A stretch of DNA of 64,000 nucleotides from Pedobacter polaris (GCF_005116505.1 NZ_SWBR01000002.1:620314-684313); one strand, 5' to 3'; shown: positions 44,025 to 53,031, numbered from the stretch's first letter. Numbers and translations: made by a program. The notes: a model not told the origin generated them from the sequence alone.

Positions 44025-46160
44025 TTATGCTTGTGGAGCTGTAGGTTTTTCAGGTCTTGGCAATAAAACTTTACGAGAAAGTTTCATTTTACCTTGTTTA
44101 TCTACATCTAACAATTTAACTTCTATTTTATCGCCTTCTTTAAGTACACCATCCATAGTTTCTAAACGTTCCCATGAAATTTCAGAGATATGTAATAAAC
44201 CATCTTTACCTGGCATAATTTCTACAAATGCACCAAATGGCATGATAGATTTTACTTTACCTTGGTAAGTTGCACCAATTTCTGGCTTAGCAGCAATTGC
44301 ACTTATACGAGCAACGGCAGCATCAATTGCAGCTTTATTATCAGCAAAAATTTCAACGATACCTTTGTTACCAACCTCTTCAATAGAGATAGATGCACCA
44401 GTTTCTCGTTGCATTTCTTGAATAATTTTACCACCTGGGCCTATTACTGCACCAATAAATTCTTTATCAATACTTAATGAAACAATACGAGGAGCATGTG
44501 GTTTTAAATCTTCATTAGGCTTAGCGATGGTTTTCTTCATCTCACCTAAAATATGTAAACGACCTTCCTTAGCTTGTAATAAAGCTTTAGTTAATACTTC
44601 ATATGATAAACCATTGATTTTTAAGTCCATTTGACAAGCAACAATACCATTTTCAGTACCAGTTACTTTAAAGTCCATATCACCTAAATGATCTTCATCA
44701 CCTAAAATATCTGAAAGGATAGCATATTTACCAGTTTTCTCATCAGTAATTAAACCCATTGCAATACCAGAAACTGGAGATTTGATTTTAATACCTGCAT
44801 CCATTAATGCTAATGTACCAGCACAAACAGTTGCCATTGATGATGAACCATTAGATTCTAAAATATCAGAAACAATACGAATTGTATATGGATTTTCTTC
44901 ACCTTCAGGTAATACTTTCTTTAATGAACGTTGTGCTAATGCACCGTGTCCAATTTCTCTACGTCCAGCACCTCTATTAGGTCTAACCTCTCCAGTTGAG
45001 AAACCAGGGAAATTATAGTGTAATAAGAATTTGTTGTAACCATTAACAAAAGCACCATCAATCATTTGCTCATCATCTTTGCTACCTAAAGTAACTGATG
45101 TTAAAGATTGAGTTTCACCACGTGTAAATACCGCTGAGCCGTGAGCTGCAGGTAAATAACCTACTTCACTCCAAATTTTACGAATTTCAGTTGTTTTACG
45201 ACCATCTAAACGGATACCTTCATCTAACAATAGATTTCTAATCGCATCATACTGCACATCATGGTAATAATGTTTAGCCATTGCTTTGGTTAAATCTGCA
45301 GTATCTTCAGGCATTGCCTCAAAAAACTCATTGATGATATCAGTAAAACCTTTTTTACGAACATCTTTATCACCACCAGCTTTCGCTACTGCGTAAACTT
45401 TATCATAAGTATCAGCATAAACCTTCGCTTTTAAATCAGCATCATGATCTTCGTGGTTATACTCACGTTTTACAGTTTTGCCTGTAGCTTCAGTTAATTC
45501 AACCTGAATAGCACATTGAACTTTAATTGCAGCATGTGCAAATTTTAAAGCCTCAACCATTTCATCTTCTTGAATTTCATCACACTCACCTTCAACCATA
45601 CCTATATCGTTAGCTGAACCAGCAACCATAAACTCTAAAGTTGCACGCTCTAATTCGCTAGCTAATGGATTGATTACCAATTTACCATCAATTTTAGCTA
45701 CACGTACTTCAGATATCGGGCCATTGAAAGGAATATCAGAAACTGATAAAGCTGCAGATGCTGCTAAACCAGCTAAACAATCTGGCATGATATCTTTATC
45801 AGCCGAGATCAATGAAATCATTACTTGTGTATCAGAGTGATAATCACTTGGGAACATAGGGCGTAAAGCTCTATCAACCAAACGAGAAATTAACACTTCA
45901 TAGTCAGATAATCTTGCCTCACGACGTAAAAATCCTCCTGGAATACGGCCAGTAGCCGCATATTTTTCTTGATAATCTACCGATAATGGTAAAAAATCTG
46001 TACCTGGTTTGGCACCAACTGTAGATACTACTGTTGCTAACAACATTGTATCACCCATTTTAACTACAACAGCACCATCAGCTTGTTTAGCTAATTTACC
46101 TGTTTCAATTTCTACAATTCTACCATCGCCCAAATCGAACGATTTTTTTATTACATTCAT
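44025..46160 (-). CDS. pnp: Polyribonucleotide nucleotidyltransferase
   Basis: 711 aa, full length. Two RNase PH-like domains (about 1-220 and 310-540, with [18 protein letters not shown] and [20 protein letters not shown]), a KH domain with [16 protein letters not shown] (about 560-620) and an S1 domain (about 625-695, [27 protein letters not shown]). It degrades RNA 3' to 5' by phosphorolysis. It follows rpsO, the classic rpsO-pnp arrangement, with a hairpin between them that may be an attenuator or processing site. Confidence 0.97.
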   Translation of the reverse strand: MNVIKKSFDLGDGRIVEIETGKLAKQADGAVVVKMGDTMLLATVVSTVGAKPGTDFLPLSVDYQEKYAATGRIPGGFLRREARLSDYEVLISRLVDRALRPMFPSDYHSDTQVMISLISADKDIMPDCLAGLAASAALSVSDIPFNGPISEVRVAKIDGKLVINPLASELERATLEFMVAGSANDIGMVEGECDEIQEDEMVEALKFAHAAIKVQCAIQVELTEATGKTVKREYNHEDHDADLKAKVYADTYDKVYAVAKAGGDKDVRKKGFTDIINEFFEAMPEDTADLTKAMAKHYYHDVQYDAIRNLLLDEGIRLDGRKTTEIRKIWSEVGYLPAAHGSAVFTRGETQSLTSVTLGSKDDEQMIDGAFVNGYNKFLLHYNFPGFSTGEVRPNRGAGRREIGHGALAQRSLKKVLPEGEENPYTIRIVSDILESNGSSSMATVCAGTLALMDAGIKIKSPVSGIAMGLITDEKTGKYAILSDILGDEDHLGDMDFKVTGTENGIVACQMDLKINGLSYEVLTKALLQAKEGRLHILGEMKKTIAKPNEDLKPHAPRIVSLSIDKEFIGAVIGPGGKIIQEMQRETGASISIEEVGNKGIVEIFADNKAAIDAAVARISAIAAKPEIGATYQGKVKSIMPFGAFVEIMPGKDGLLHISEISWERLETMDGVLKEGDKIEVKLLDVDKQGKMKLSRKVLLPRPEKPTAPQA

Positions 46161-46235
46161 ATTTTAATGTTGTGATCTGTTTTTCCTCTTTCGAACAGAT
46201 CGAGTTTATATTTTATTTTCGAGTATTAAACTAAA

Positions 46236-46264
46236 AAAAGCCACTCTAAAAGAATGGCTTTTAT
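46236..46264 (-). terminator. Hairpin between rpsO and pnp
   Basis: Minus-strand AAAAGCCATTCT / AGAGTGGCTTTTTTT. It has terminator form but lies inside the rpsO-pnp operon, so it may reduce read-through or act as an RNA processing point. Confidence 0.75.
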
Positions 46265-46268
46265 AACA

Positions 46269-46553
46269 TTACACCGATTTGATGATATCTCTTAGCTGTA
46301 AGGCTTTGATGATAGCACGATAACGATTAATATCTTTTTTAAATAAGTACGCCAAAATACCGCGACGTTTACCTACTAATTTTTGAAGTGACAACTGAGT
46401 AGAGAAATCTTTACGATTTTTCTTTAAGTGTTCTGTTAAGTGCGCAATACGGTATGTAAATAACGCTACTTGACCTTCTGCAGAACCAGTGTTGGTTTCT
46501 ACTTCGCCGTGTTGTTTAAAGATTTCGGCTTTCTTTTCTGGACTTAAATACAT
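46269..46553 (-). CDS. rpsO: 30S ribosomal protein S15
   Basis: 94 aa, normal length for S15. EIFKQHGEVETNTGSAEGQVALFTYRIAHLTEHLKKNRKDFSTQ and GKRRGILAYLFKKDINRYRAII are the conserved helices that bind 16S rRNA. It is the first gene of the rpsO-pnp operon. A full two-box promoter precedes it at 46593-46624. Confidence 0.98.
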   Translation of the reverse strand: MYLSPEKKAEIFKQHGEVETNTGSAEGQVALFTYRIAHLTEHLKKNRKDFSTQLSLQKLVGKRRGILAYLFKKDINRYRAIIKALQLRDIIKSV

Positions 46554-46592
46554 TCTTGAATAATATTAAAGTTAAAATTAATTAATGTGGCG

Positions 46593-46624
46593 CAAAGATA
46601 AGCTAAGTTTAGTATAAAAACAAG
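46593..46624 (-). promoter_or_regulatory. Promoter of rpsO
   Basis: On the minus strand CTTG (46621-46624), 20 nt, TATCTTTG (46593-46600). The -7 box is a full match and the -33 box is one base off TTTG. Start of transcription should be near 46587, about 35 nt before the rpsO ATG. Confidence 0.75.
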
Positions 46625-46628
46625 TATT

Positions 46629-46673
46629 GTCATCGGATGAATATATCCATTTTACAAATATTCATCCGATGAC
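46629..46673. repeat. Long perfect inverted repeat
   Basis: GTCATCGGATGAATAT (46629-46644) and its exact complement ATATTCATCCGATGAC (46658-46673), 16-bp arms with a 13-nt loop. It lies 5 nt upstream of the rpsO -33 box and overlaps the stop of the broken nucleotidyltransferase. As a hairpin it may end that gene; as DNA it may bind a regulator of rpsO. Confidence 0.6.
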
Positions 46674-47000
46674 TAGTTTTTAGTTAAATGTTTGAAAATC
46701 AGAAGTACTAAGTCTTCGGCAATTTCAGTCCCGCCCTCGCTTCTGCCGTGAAGGCGGCATCTCGCTAAGTCGGGTTTATTTAACAAAGGAATTGGTTCTT
46801 TTGAAATGTCAATTTCCCCTCGGCATTTACAAGATTTAAATAACTGAGGATTTGAAATCTCGGTTCTAAAGGTCTGGATCGCAAATCCAAACCAAATAGC
46901 GTCTTTAAGGTAAATATCTAAATCTCCAGTTGTGCGATTATAACCATATCGATTGACTGCAAAACCACCAACAATTAAATAATGTACATGGTATACAAAA
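46673..47000 (-). pseudogene. Remnant of a nucleotidyltransferase (MNT/AbiEii-like)
   Basis: The minus strand has an open frame ending in TAG (46673-46675) that contains YLIVGGFAVNRYGYNR and TTGDLDIYLK, the GG...DxD motif of small Pol-beta-type nucleotidyltransferases used as MNT or AbiEii partners. No ATG or normal N-terminal helix precedes it in frame. After DIYLKDA the sequence stops resembling the family; a dispersed GC-rich repeat (CCGCCTTCACGGC region) appears inside the C-terminal part. It is therefore best read as a decayed or truncated gene with a repeat insertion. Frame and motif are seen; family is inference. Confidence 0.5.
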
Positions 47001-47075
47001 ATTACATCGAATAATAAAACACACTAGTCGAAATTTTAAACGCAAATCTAACCAATTCAGAGTGAATCACCACAA

Positions 47076-47174
47076 GTTCACCGTCCGTATAGGCTCGGTA
47101 TACCGTCGGTTCACCGTCCAAATAGGCTTTTCGACGGTGAACCGACACAGGATTGACGGAGCGCCGACGGTGAA
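47076..47174. repeat. GC-rich TTCACCGTCC repeat cluster
   Basis: TTCACCGTCC occurs at 47077-47086 and 47110-47119, each followed by ATAGGC after 2-3 nt. GTCGGTTCACCGTC (47105-47118) pairs exactly with GACGGTGAACCGAC (47133-47146). A further inverted piece CCGACGGTGAA is at 47164-47174. Composition differs sharply from the AT-rich flanks. It lies just upstream of a thioesterase promoter. Function unknown; no coding potential seen. Confidence 0.6.
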
Positions 47175-47184
47175 AATGCATTAT

Positions 47185-47218
47185 TTTGACATTCTAAATA
47201 ATAAATCATTTACTTTTG
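47185..47218 (+). promoter_or_regulatory. Promoter of the thioesterase gene at 47225
   Basis: TTTG (47185-47188), 22 nt, TACTTTTG (47211-47218). The -7 box ends only 6 nt before the ATG, implying a leaderless or nearly leaderless transcript. Confidence 0.65.
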
Positions 47219-47224
47219 CTGCTG

Positions 47225-47644
47225 ATGGAAAAAAATCAATTCAGCATCTTCGAAACAGTGTTAAATGTTCGTCCAGACGATATAGATATGTTTAACCATG
47301 TGCATAACAGCAAATATTTAGATTATGTATTAGCAGCCCGTTATGAGCAAATGGAAAAATTTTATGGCATGAGTTGGGAAAAATTTTCTGAACAAGGTTT
47401 TGGGTGGGTTGTAGCAAAAGTTAGTATCAATTTTAAACGTCCTTTAAAAATGGGCGATCAAATGATAGTGAGAACCGGGATTTTAGAAATGAATGAAAAA
47501 GGTAGTAATGTACAATTTGAAATCATTAATAAAACAACAGGTAAAATTTCTTCAGATGGGGTTTTTGAATATGTAATGATTGATTTAAAAACTCAGCGTT
47601 CTTGTAAGGTTACTGAAGAAATGATTAAAGCTTATAGTATTTAG
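47225..47644 (+). CDS. Acyl-CoA thioesterase, hotdog fold
   Basis: 139 aa from the ATG at 47225; TTG codons just upstream are excluded by the promoter box overlapping them. 4HBT/hotdog family signature VRPDDIDMFNHVHNSKYLDYVLAARYEQME, followed by FGWVVAKVSINFKRPLKMGDQM. Asp and His in DIDMFNHVHN are the expected active-site residues. It probably hydrolyses acyl-CoA or acyl-ACP thioesters; substrate unknown. Monocistronic. Confidence 0.85.
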   Translation: MEKNQFSIFETVLNVRPDDIDMFNHVHNSKYLDYVLAARYEQMEKFYGMSWEKFSEQGFGWVVAKVSINFKRPLKMGDQMIVRTGILEMNEKGSNVQFEIINKTTGKISSDGVFEYVMIDLKTQRSCKVTEEMIKAYSI

Positions 47645-47707
47645 AAGTTGATTTCACAGATTTTAGGTGAATTTCATAGATTTTAGATGATTGCACTGGT
47701 TCAGGGC

Positions 47708-48805
47708 TTACACTGATAATTCTTTTAAGTCTAAGCTATTGTAATTCCAAAAGAAAATAATAGTGGAAAGAATAATAACAGCTAAACTAAAGGGTAAATA
47801 ATACCCACCAAGAATAGCAAACATACTTACAAAGAAAAAGAACAAAAGATACTGTAAATACCTATCCGTGTTTGCCTTTAATAAATATACTAGGGCTTGC
47901 AGAACTAATATAGAACCCAAGCAAAACAAAACACAATTAGCAAATTGTAATGGGGTAATTCCGGTAGAAACTACAAGCAATATCAATTCTGGAATTAACA
48001 ACAAACCAAACACAAAAACCCAATAAGTCAACCTCTTAATTGCATTAATGGGTAAGTTTTTAGCAAAGGAGTTATAGAAAGCATCAAATTTTGTGAGGTT
48101 CAAAATCAGTATGGCGTGACTTAAAACCACAGCTAACAAAGCAGTTAAATAAATCCTAATGTCATTAGGTATGTCTGCAAAAACCAATAAGATAGCCTTA
48201 AAAGCCAAAAAAGAAACGATTTTACAAATCAATAGCATTATTCGTTGTTCGTTTAACAAATACCAAATTGGCCAAGACCAAAATGGTTTATTAATTTTAA
48301 GATTAGGGAAATTTAACCAAGCTTTTGAAACATTAAAATTGAAATTGCTAGAGCGATAGGTATAAATAGCTAACGATATCATTACTAAACCTAACATCGC
48401 AATGGTAGCAAAAAAGCTAAAGAAATACTGATGAACAATTGAGGTAATTATAACTAAACCTGCATAACACAAAACTGGAACAAGAAGAAATGAATAAACC
48501 TTAATCCATATAATGATTTGTGCTTTTTTAGAAACAGCTGTTAATTCTTTTGCAAAACCATAATCTTCTTGAGAAAGCTTTTGCCTTACAAAAAGCAAGG
48601 ATTTTAACGAATATAAAATCCAAATACCAAATAGAATTAAAAGATTTAATGGCGAAGAACAAATGGAAAGCAACAAAGCTTTATGAAATAGAATTAAGTC
48701 ATAACCTTGTATCATGCCGAATAGTAAATAGAAAATAACCAAAAACAAACCAACATGCCGTTGGTAAAAAGTTGCGCCTATTGTTCTAATTAATAGCTTT
48801 AGCAT
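47708..48805 (-). CDS. ABC transporter membrane subunit, putative
   Basis: 365 aa with about ten hydrophobic segments and little else. Positively charged loops (SLKSLLFVRQKLSQED, KAWLNFPNLKINK) separate the helices. It overlaps the preceding ATPase gene by 7 nt, so the pair is co-translated and should form an exporter. I do not recognise a conserved permease motif. No binding protein is present, which supports export rather than uptake. Substrate unknown. Confidence 0.65.
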   Translation of the reverse strand: MLKLLIRTIGATFYQRHVGLFLVIFYLLFGMIQGYDLILFHKALLLSICSSPLNLLILFGIWILYSLKSLLFVRQKLSQEDYGFAKELTAVSKKAQIIIWIKVYSFLLVPVLCYAGLVIITSIVHQYFFSFFATIAMLGLVMISLAIYTYRSSNFNFNVSKAWLNFPNLKINKPFWSWPIWYLLNEQRIMLLICKIVSFLAFKAILLVFADIPNDIRIYLTALLAVVLSHAILILNLTKFDAFYNSFAKNLPINAIKRLTYWVFVFGLLLIPELILLVVSTGITPLQFANCVLFCLGSILVLQALVYLLKANTDRYLQYLLFFFFVSMFAILGGYYLPFSLAVIILSTIIFFWNYNSLDLKELSV

Positions 48806-49428
48806 ATCATTACTTTTTTGTTTTCGATTACAAAAACACCATCAACCTTTAATTTAGCTGCATCAATTTCTTGATGAGATGAGATTAAAAAACTTTTCCC
48901 TTGCTCCGATTTTTCAATTATTAATCGGTACAATTTATCAGCCGATGCTGTATCAATGGTAATTAAGGGTTCATCTAAAATGTAAAGCGATACATCGCCA
49001 ATAAACACACAGATTAAAGAGAGTTTCTTTAACATTCCGCTAGAATAATCTCCAATTTTTTGATTTAAATAAGCTGTCATTTCAAACAAATCAGTTAACG
49101 AATCTATGTCGCTTTGACTGGCCTTTCTTATAGCCGCATAAAAATTGAGTAATTCTTTCCCTGTAACAAATAATGGATATTGTGGTTCAGCTTCTGCATA
49201 GCTAATTTTTGAACGGAAATTAGTTGGCTGTTTTTTCAGATTTATCTCATTTAATAAAACAGTTCCCTCAAATGGAGTTTGACCAGATATAATTCTAAAC
49301 AGCGTAGTTTTCCCTGTTCCATTTCCACCTTTTAGCCAGTAAATTCCCGAATTGATTTTCCATTCATCAAATTCTAAAACCGTATGGCTACCATACTTTT
49401 TGCAGATATTATTTAAGGTTAAATTCAA
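48799..49428 (-). CDS. ABC transporter ATP-binding protein
   Basis: 209 aa, one nucleotide-binding domain: Walker A GGNGTGKT (residues 34-41), Q-loop region, signature YSSGMLKKLSL and Walker B LYILDEPLITID. The signature is degenerate (SSGM in place of SGGQ), which occurs in small exporter ATPases. It overlaps the membrane-subunit gene by 7 nt. Together they resemble bacterial exporters made of one ATPase and one large permease. Confidence 0.9.
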   Translation of the reverse strand: MNLTLNNICKKYGSHTVLEFDEWKINSGIYWLKGGNGTGKTTLFRIISGQTPFEGTVLLNEINLKKQPTNFRSKISYAEAEPQYPLFVTGKELLNFYAAIRKASQSDIDSLTDLFEMTAYLNQKIGDYSSGMLKKLSLICVFIGDVSLYILDEPLITIDTASADKLYRLIIEKSEQGKSFLISSHQEIDAAKLKVDGVFVIENKKVMIC

Positions 49429-49509
49429 TTAGTTTAGTTTTATTGTTTTGATAAAAATTAGCAATTCTTGTTACAGCAATCTCTTAACAAACTGATAATC
49501 AAGTTAAAT

Positions 49510-49539
49510 TTTGCTGTTTAAATTTATTTTATATTTTTG
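49510..49539 (+). promoter_or_regulatory. Promoter of the MATE gene
   Basis: TTTG (49510-49513), 18 nt, TATTTTTG (49532-49539). Transcription from here leaves a leader of about 130 nt before the ATG at 49675. Confidence 0.65.
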
Positions 49540-49561
49540 CAACATTAAATTCTACTGAACC

Positions 49562-49594
49562 ATGATAGTATCGAGGGAAAAATTTGGCTGTTAA
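49562..49594 (+). other. Short leader ORF and hairpins before MATE gene
   Basis: ATG at 49562 opens a 10-codon frame (MIVSREKFGC) ending TAA at 49592-49594. It is followed by two small hairpins in the leader (TTTGGCT/AGCTAAA near 49583-49603 and GATGCT/AGCATC near 49629-49651). An upstream ORF with hairpins in a drug-exporter leader could attenuate expression. Support is weak: no ribosome binding site is clear. Confidence 0.35.
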
Positions 49595-49674
49595 TAAGCT
49601 AAATCCACATTCTTTTATCAAATAGTTGATGCTTTACAACAAGCATCTAATGGTTTATATCTTAATTTTTTATA

Positions 49675-51099
49675 ATGTTACAATCTTCAAAAACTAAAAA
49701 TAGTTTTACTAATTTTTTTACTGTTTTATGGCAAGCAATTATTGGCAAGGAAACAGATTATACAACTATTAGCATTCGCAAAGCAATTTTTCTGTTGGCA
49801 ATTCCTATGATGCTAGAAATGATGATGGAATCTGTATTTGCCTTGGTAGATCTTTACTTTGTAGGTCATTTACCAAATAGCAGTAATGCCATACAAACAG
49901 TTGGTTTAACAGAATCTGTTTTAACCATTATTTATTCACTGGCTATAGGCATGAGCATGGCGGCTACAGCTGTAGTTGCTCGCAGAATTGGCGAGAAAAA
50001 TCCAGAGGCGGCTGCAAAAGCAGGAATGCAGGCAATTGTGATTGCTGTATTTGTAAATGTAGTAATCAGCATTGCGGGATTAATTTATGCAAAGGAAATT
50101 CTCTTGCTAATGGGTGCTACAGAAACTACAGCTGTACAAGGCACTACTTTTGTTCAAATAATGATGAGTAGTAGTGTGATTATCATGCTATTATTTTTAA
50201 TTAATGGGATTTTTAGAGGAGCTGGAAATGCTTCTATCGCCATGCAAAGTTTAATTATTGCAAATGTTGCGAACTGTATTTTATGCCCAATATTTATTAG
50301 AGGCCTTGGTCCTATCCCAGCATTTGGGTTAACAGGTGCCGCAATAGCAACAACTATTGGAAGAGGTCTTGGTGTTTGTTATCAAATATTTCATTTAGCC
50401 AGGGGAAACAGTGCGTTGAAAATTAAATTATCTTATTTTAAACCACATTGGGAACAAATTAAGGCGATTGTTAAAATAGCTGCCCCAGCAATTTTACAGT
50501 TCGTTATTGCTTCTTGTAGTTGGATATTTTTAGCAGAATTGGTAGCTACTACTGGCGGAGATCATGGATCGGCAGGTTACCAAACAGCATTACGTTTAAT
50601 GATGTTTTTTATGCTACCAGCATGGGGCTTAAGTAATGCAGCAGCCACATTGGTCGGCCAGAATATGGGTGCAGGGCATATGGATAGGGCAAAACAATCT
50701 GTATTTGTAACCATGAAGTACTCCGTTATATTTATGGCTTGTGTTACTATATTGTTTTTAACCTGCGGTAAATATTTTGCTGCTTTCTTTACTACAGATG
50801 AGCAAATAAAAGTTGTAGCTATTGAAGCCCTAAGAATTTTAAGTTATGGCTTTGTGCTATATGGCATAGGGATGGTATTGGTAAGTGCCTTTAATGGTGC
50901 TGGTGACACTTGGACACCAACAAAAATTAATGTAATTGCATTTTGGTTGTTCCAAATTCCATTTGCTTTCTTTTTAGCGAAATATTTAAACATGGGCCCA
51001 ACAGGAGTTTTCATTGCTATACCAGTAGCAGAAGTTGGAATTACCATAGCCGCATTTATTTTATTTAAGCGAGGTAAATGGCAGAAAACAATAGTATAA
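49675..51099 (+). CDS. MATE family efflux transporter
   Basis: 474 aa, about 12 membrane helices in two similar halves. AIPMMLEMMMESVFALVDLYFVGHL and GLTESVLTIIYSLAIGMSMAATAVVARRIGEKNPEAA are the N-half signature; QNMGAGHMDRAKQSV is the equivalent of the second half. MATE proteins export cationic drugs or metabolites using Na+ or H+ gradients. A long leader and its own promoter suggest regulated, single-gene expression. It ends at a bidirectional terminator shared with ddl. Confidence 0.92.
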   Translation: MLQSSKTKNSFTNFFTVLWQAIIGKETDYTTISIRKAIFLLAIPMMLEMMMESVFALVDLYFVGHLPNSSNAIQTVGLTESVLTIIYSLAIGMSMAATAVVARRIGEKNPEAAAKAGMQAIVIAVFVNVVISIAGLIYAKEILLLMGATETTAVQGTTFVQIMMSSSVIIMLLFLINGIFRGAGNASIAMQSLIIANVANCILCPIFIRGLGPIPAFGLTGAAIATTIGRGLGVCYQIFHLARGNSALKIKLSYFKPHWEQIKAIVKIAAPAILQFVIASCSWIFLAELVATTGGDHGSAGYQTALRLMMFFMLPAWGLSNAAATLVGQNMGAGHMDRAKQSVFVTMKYSVIFMACVTILFLTCGKYFAAFFTTDEQIKVVAIEALRILSYGFVLYGIGMVLVSAFNGAGDTWTPTKINVIAFWLFQIPFAFFLAKYLNMGPTGVFIAIPVAEVGITIAAFILFKRGKWQKTIV

Positions 51100-51105
51100 A
51101 AAATA

Positions 51106-51139
51106 ATAATCCTATAAGGTTAAAACCTTATAGGATTAT
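51106..51139. terminator. Bidirectional terminator between MATE gene and ddl
   Basis: ATAATCCTATAAGGTT / AACCTTATAGGATTAT, perfect 16-bp stem with a 2-nt loop, A/T tracts on both sides. Confidence 0.85.
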
Positions 51140-51145
51140 ATTAAC

Positions 51146-52129
51146 TTAAATTGATTCTTCAATAACTTGAGTATAAAACTCCTTTAATTCCATGCCCATA
51201 GCCGCCACTTGTTGAGGAATAAAACTTGTTGCTGTTTGACCCGGAATGGTATTTATTTCGATAAAATAAAAGTTATCGGTATCGTTCTCTAAAAAGTAAT
51301 CGATACGAACAATACCATTACAATTTAACTTCTCGTAAACTGCTGTAACAACTGTTTCAACTCTACTTTTTTCTTCATCAGACATTCTACCTGGAGTGAT
51401 TTCTTCAGTAGCTCCCGGCGTATATTTAGCTTCGAAATCAAAGAATTCATTTGCAGGAATCACCTCGGTAGCTGGTAAAACAATTATTTTGCCTTTGGTT
51501 TTAAAAACACCAACCGAAAACTCTCTTCCTTCTACAAATTCCTCTATTAATACCTGATTATCTTCGTTAAAGGCTTTATCTAATGCTACTTTTAAATCAT
51601 CTGCATGTTTTACCTTGCTCATGCCTATGCTACTGCCCCCATTATTAGGTTTAACAAAATAGGGTAGTTTTAATTGATTTTTAATATCCTCAATTGAGTA
51701 AGTAGCATTTTTAAATATTTGAATAGACTTTGCAACTTTCAAATCTTTAATCCCATCAACAATTGCTTTTGTATAGCCTTTATTCATGGTAATGGCAGAT
51801 GTTAACGCGCTACAAGTAGTATAAGGAATACCCAACATATCGAAATAACCCTGTAGTTTTCCATCTTCACCTGGCGAACCATGAATGGCAATAAAAACAC
51901 CATCAAATTTTATCTTTCTACCATTTATTGTCAATGAGAAATCGTTTTTATCTATATCAATTTTAACAGAATCTGAAGGTTCATAAAACCAACCATTTTC
52001 ATTAAGCATAATTTTATATACCTCGAATTTAGTTGTATCTATGTTCTGAGCTATTGTTGCAGCGCTTTTTACTGAAACAACCCACTCACCTGTTGTGCCT
52101 CCTGTTAATAATGCAATTGTTTTCTTCAT
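51146..52129 (-). CDS. ddl: D-alanine-D-alanine ligase
   Basis: 327 aa ATP-grasp enzyme. FIAIHGSPGEDGKLQGYFDMLGIPYT, YFVKPNNGGSSIGMSKV, LIEEFVEGREFSVGVF and FYFIEINTIPGQTATSFIPQQ are Ddl signatures in order. It makes the D-Ala-D-Ala end of the peptidoglycan stem peptide. Divergent from the PASTA-mltG group; all act on cell-wall metabolism. Minus-strand promoter box TATTTTTG at 52149-52156. Confidence 0.95.
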   Translation of the reverse strand: MKKTIALLTGGTTGEWVVSVKSAATIAQNIDTTKFEVYKIMLNENGWFYEPSDSVKIDIDKNDFSLTINGRKIKFDGVFIAIHGSPGEDGKLQGYFDMLGIPYTTCSALTSAITMNKGYTKAIVDGIKDLKVAKSIQIFKNATYSIEDIKNQLKLPYFVKPNNGGSSIGMSKVKHADDLKVALDKAFNEDNQVLIEEFVEGREFSVGVFKTKGKIIVLPATEVIPANEFFDFEAKYTPGATEEITPGRMSDEEKSRVETVVTAVYEKLNCNGIVRIDYFLENDTDNFYFIEINTIPGQTATSFIPQQVAAMGMELKEFYTQVIEESI

Positions 52130-52148
52130 TGATGTTAAATTTTACATC

Positions 52149-52156
52149 CAAAAATA
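52149..52156 (-). promoter_or_regulatory. -7 promoter box of ddl
   Basis: CAAAAATA on the plus strand reads TATTTTTG on the minus strand, 19 nt before the ddl start. Confidence 0.55.
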
Positions 52157-52209
52157 TAAATTAGTTGATGCAGATTTGATTTTAATTGAGATAAAATATT
52201 TTTTTAAGC

Positions 52210-52217
52210 TAAATTTG
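52210..52217 (+). promoter_or_regulatory. -7 promoter box of the PASTA-mltG operon
   Basis: TAAATTTG fits TAnnTTTG, 30 nt before the ATG at 52248. A -33 TTTG at the normal distance was not found. Confidence 0.55.
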
Positions 52218-52247
52218 AACTGTTAACATCAATCCTAAAGAAAAATA

Positions 52248-53021
52248 ATGGGCAAATTTATTGCATACCTTAAAACAAAATCTTTCAGAAACAACCTCAT
52301 TGCTGCTGTATGTACAGTTGCAGCTATTTTATTAATCGCATTTTTTAGTTTACGTTATTACACCAAACATGGCGAGGGCTTAAATGTACCAGAAGTTAAA
52401 GGTTTAACGTTAGCACAAGCAGTTAGCAAACTAGAAGACTTGGGTTTACGTTATGAAATTGATTCGGTTTATATTATGGATAAACCTCCTGGTATTGTAA
52501 CCGATCAAGATCCTGATGCTAACACTTTTGTAAAGGGAAATAGAACTATCTATTTAACTATTAATACTGCACAAGCTCCAAATGTTAAATTTCCAGATAT
52601 TGAAAATAAATCTTTAAGAGAAGCACAAGCAATATTAGAAAGTTACCGTTTAAAGTTAGGTGATACGACTTACAAACCAGATGTAGCAAAAGATGTAGTG
52701 CTTGAAACTTTCTTTGGCGGTCAAATAATTAGAACTGGTGAAGTTTTACCTACTGGTTCTATTATTAACTTAACGCTTGGAGATGGTCGTGGTGCCGAAG
52801 ACATTGAACTGCCTAACTTAACAGGATTTACAATTGACGAAGCTAAATTCTCTTTAAGAGGCTCTATGTTAACTCTTGGCACCATAACTTGGGAAGGTGA
52901 AATTACAGATTCTGCAACTGCAGTTATTGTAACCCAATTTCCTTTAGTAGCTGATACTTTAGTAAAAGTTAAAATAGGTACACCAGTAAATATTACACTA
53001 TCAAACAAACCAAAAAATTAG
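52248..53021 (+). CDS. PASTA-domain membrane protein
   Basis: 257 aa. One membrane helix (about 15-35, NLIAAVCTVAAILLIAFFSL) with the rest in the periplasm. Three PASTA domains follow: about 45-108 (VPEVKGLTLAQAVSKLEDLGLRYEI), 112-180 (FPDIENKSLREAQAILESY) and 185-255 (LPNLTGFTIDEAKFSLRG). PASTA domains bind muropeptides or uncrosslinked peptidoglycan. There is no kinase domain, unlike PrkC/StkP. Placed between ddl and mltG, it is probably a cell-wall sensor or scaffold. It is the first gene of a four-gene unit. Confidence 0.88.
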   Translation: MGKFIAYLKTKSFRNNLIAAVCTVAAILLIAFFSLRYYTKHGEGLNVPEVKGLTLAQAVSKLEDLGLRYEIDSVYIMDKPPGIVTDQDPDANTFVKGNRTIYLTINTAQAPNVKFPDIENKSLREAQAILESYRLKLGDTTYKPDVAKDVVLETFFGGQIIRTGEVLPTGSIINLTLGDGRGAEDIELPNLTGFTIDEAKFSLRGSMLTLGTITWEGEITDSATAVIVTQFPLVADTLVKVKIGTPVNITLSNKPKN

Positions 53022-53031
53022 TAATACCAAC

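Noticed and set aside
47076-47174. CRISPR-like array
   Set aside because: TTCACCGTCC units are irregularly spaced, partly inverted and form one hairpin; no regular repeat-spacer pattern and no cas gene.
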